NCBI RefSeq assembly: GCF_902150045.1
Contig: NZ_CABFVU010000006.1
Location: forward strand, 1 to 64,000
Reading direction: 5' to 3'
DNA length: 64,000 nt
Source of the DNA: Chitinophaga polysaccharea
GTDB lineage: Bacteria > Bacteroidota > Bacteroidia > Chitinophagales > Chitinophagaceae
The notes under the pieces were generated by a model, which saw nothing but the letters and a program-made list of their open reading frames with translations, was not told the origin of the DNA and did not search any database. Position numbers and translations under genes: made by a program. Shown in pieces: positions 62,525 through 64,000 of the stretch (positions are counted from its first letter, which is position 1; every line of letters begins with the position of its first letter).

Positions 62525-64000
62525 ATGATCTCAAAAACATTTATAGAGCGCAAGAATACTACGATCGTAATTGCTATCATTATTGTGATTGTAGGACTCA
62601 TCTGCATGTTCAATCTGCCCATTGCACAATTGCCTGATATTGCACCGCCGGTAACAGATGTAAGGGCCAACTATGTGGGAGCCAACTCCACAACGGTAGA
62701 GGAAACAGTGACCACTCCTATAGAAAACCAGGTGAATGGTACTCCCGGCGCTATGTACATCCAGTCGGTAAGTGCCAACGACGGCTCCATGAGCATCACG
62801 GTTAGCTTTAAGCTGGGCACCAACCCCGATATCGCTACCCTGGATGTACAGAACCGTGTGAGCCTGGCACTGCCAAGTACGCCCGATGAAGTACGCCGTG
62901 TAGGGGTAACCGTTAAGAAACGGTCCAATGATATGCTGATGGTAATCGCGCTGAACTCTCCCAAAGGAAAACATTCGCGCGAATTCCTCGATAACTACCT
63001 GAATATTTACCTGAAGCCGGAACTTGCCCGTGTGGCCGGAGTGGGTGATGTAAATGCCTTTTCGCAGGATTATAGTATGCGTATCTGGCTGAACCCGGAT
63101 AAGATGGCGGCGCTTGGTCTTACCGCCGGCGATATTGCCCGCGCCATTACGGAACAGAACCAGCAGGTACCCGCCGGTTCCGTGGGTGCCGCTCCTATGC
63201 GCAGTACACAGGCGTTCGAATATACGGTGAGCGTAAAAGGCCGTCTTGCCACTACGGAAGAATTTGGCAACGTAGTAGTAGCCACCAGCCAGAATGGTAG
63301 CCTCGTCCGCCTCCGTGATGTGGCACGGATAGATCTCGGCTCCTTTACTTATGCCATTGAAGCCAAAGCGGATGGTAAAACAGGTAGCGGTATGGCCATC
63401 TACCTGGCCCCCGGCGCCAATGCGCTGGATGTGAACGACCTGGTAATGAAGAAAATGGAGGAAATGTCGAAACGCTTTCCCGATGATGTGCAATGGCTGG
63501 TGCCGTTTGAATCCACTTCCTTTGTAAAGATCTCCATAGAAGAAGTAATAGAAACCTTTGTGGAAGCGCTGATCCTGGTGGTGATAGTGGTGTTCGTGTT
63601 CCTCCAGAACTGGAGGGCTACCATCATTCCCATCCTGGTAATCCCGATCTCCCTCATAGGTACTTTTATATTTTTCCAGCTGCTGGGCTTTTCCATCAAT
63701 ACCCTTACCCTGTTCGGTTTCGTATTGGCCATCGGTATCGTGGTGGATGACGCCATTGTGGTGGTGGAAGCGGTGCAGCATCATATCGATGCCAACCTGA
63801 TGTCGCCAAGGGAAGCCACATTCAAAGCCATGTCGGAGGTGCAGGGCCCTGTAATTGCCATCGCCCTCATCCTGGCGGCGGTGTTTGTGCCGGTGGCCTT
63901 TATCCCCGGTGTAAGCGGTCGTTTGTACCAGCAGTTTGCGCTCACCATCGCATTCTCCGTGTTATTGTCGGCATTCCTGGCACTAACGTTAACGCCTGCA
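62525..64000 (+). CDS. RND efflux pump permease (AcrB-like, HAE1), 3' partial
   Basis: The frame is open for 492 codons to the window edge, beginning MISKTFIERKNTTIVIAIIIVIVGLICMFNLPIAQLPDIAPP, the usual AcrB start with its first membrane helix. Porter-domain sequence follows (TTVEETVTTPIENQVNG), then the helix block starting EALILVVIVVFVFLQNWRATIIP and the proton-relay segment GIVVDDAIVVVEAVQHH with its paired Asp. It is an H+-driven drug/solute exporter of the HAE1 type. The C-terminal half is beyond the window. Confidence 0.93.
   Translation, partial: MISKTFIERKNTTIVIAIIIVIVGLICMFNLPIAQLPDIAPPVTDVRANYVGANSTTVEETVTTPIENQVNGTPGAMYIQSVSANDGSMSITVSFKLGTNPDIATLDVQNRVSLALPSTPDEVRRVGVTVKKRSNDMLMVIALNSPKGKHSREFLDNYLNIYLKPELARVAGVGDVNAFSQDYSMRIWLNPDKMAALGLTAGDIARAITEQNQQVPAGSVGAAPMRSTQAFEYTVSVKGRLATTEEFGNVVVATSQNGSLVRLRDVARIDLGSFTYAIEAKADGKTGSGMAIYLAPGANALDVNDLVMKKMEEMSKRFPDDVQWLVPFESTSFVKISIEEVIETFVEALILVVIVVFVFLQNWRATIIPILVIPISLIGTFIFFQLLGFSINTLTLFGFVLAIGIVVDDAIVVVEAVQHHIDANLMSPREATFKAMSEVQGPVIAIALILAAVFVPVAFIPGVSGRLYQQFALTIAFSVLLSAFLALTLTPA

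Noticed and set aside
62531..63784. Long minus-strand open frame (417 codons) opposite the RND permease
   Set aside because: The plus strand encodes an unmistakable AcrB-type pump over the same bases; the minus frame is a His/Gly/Tyr-rich shadow.

Overview
The window looks like a Bacteroidota chromosome, most likely Chitinophagaceae (Chitinophaga-like). The evidence is Bacteroidota -7 promoter boxes (TAnnTTTG), an Rhs core typical of that phylum, a type IX secretion (CHU_C) protein with SprB-like repeats, a CpsB/Wzc-type capsule kinase and phosphatase, and many ATGA-overlapping operons with few Shine-Dalgarno sites. This assignment is inferred from protein character; there is no rRNA or tRNA in the window.

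Region 1 (1-12.2 kb) is an accessory island. It holds three Rhs C-terminal toxin tips, each followed by a small putative immunity gene: a Doc/Fic-like tip, a glycine-rich possibly membrane-acting tip paired with a three-helix membrane protein, and a zinc-metallopeptidase tip paired with a lipoprotein. Between tips 1 and 2 lies a complete mobile-element-like module: XRE regulator, SymE-like protein, CHC2/TOPRIM primase, P-loop ATPase, and two overlapping tyrosine recombinases, the second missing the first catalytic arginine. Between tips 2 and 3 lies a decayed copy with about 4.1 kb deleted from its middle. Both copies run into the same GC-rich non-coding block and a 22-bp inverted repeat. Their near identity ends exactly at the Rhs HYYPFG codons, where the next tip begins. 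The arrangement suggests a recombining, element-associated toxin-tip cassette array, and it is the best candidate here for an undescribed system.

Region 2 (12.2-30 kb) is chromosomal metabolism. It contains an MtfA-like peptidase and an M28 peptidase, then a divergent operon that reads as a complete 4-hydroxyproline catabolic pathway (1-pyrroline-4-hydroxy-2-carboxylate deaminase, ketoglutarate-semialdehyde dehydrogenase, epimerase, D-amino-acid dehydrogenase). Next come rpiA, a convergent MFS transporter, a cold-shock protein, a frameshifted hypothetical gene, a nitrilase-family amidohydrolase, a PIF1-like helicase with a C-terminal HTH, and the lutABC lactate-oxidation operon.

Region 3 (30.6-55.6 kb) is one large exopolysaccharide/capsule locus. 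It has a PglF/WbpM-like dehydratase, export lipoprotein, tyrosine autokinase with a Tyr-Gly repeat tail, UDP-HexNAc dehydrogenase, flippase, pyruvyltransferase, acetyltransferases, three family-4-like glycosyltransferases, a candidate polymerase, a DUF4091-type protein, WecB, a heparinase II/III-like lyase, a PglC-like initiating transferase, a PglE-like aminotransferase and a PglD-like acetyltransferase. PglF/E/D/C together predict a diNAc-bacillosamine-type first sugar. A T9SS cargo protein and a CpsB phosphatase, convergent with it, close the locus.

Region 4 (55.6-64 kb) holds a free-methionine-R-sulfoxide reductase, isopentenyl-diphosphate isomerase, a class I terpene synthase, two membrane proteins (DUF2157-like and TMEM175/DUF1211), and the start of an RND efflux operon (TolC, adaptor, permease); the permease runs off the window edge.
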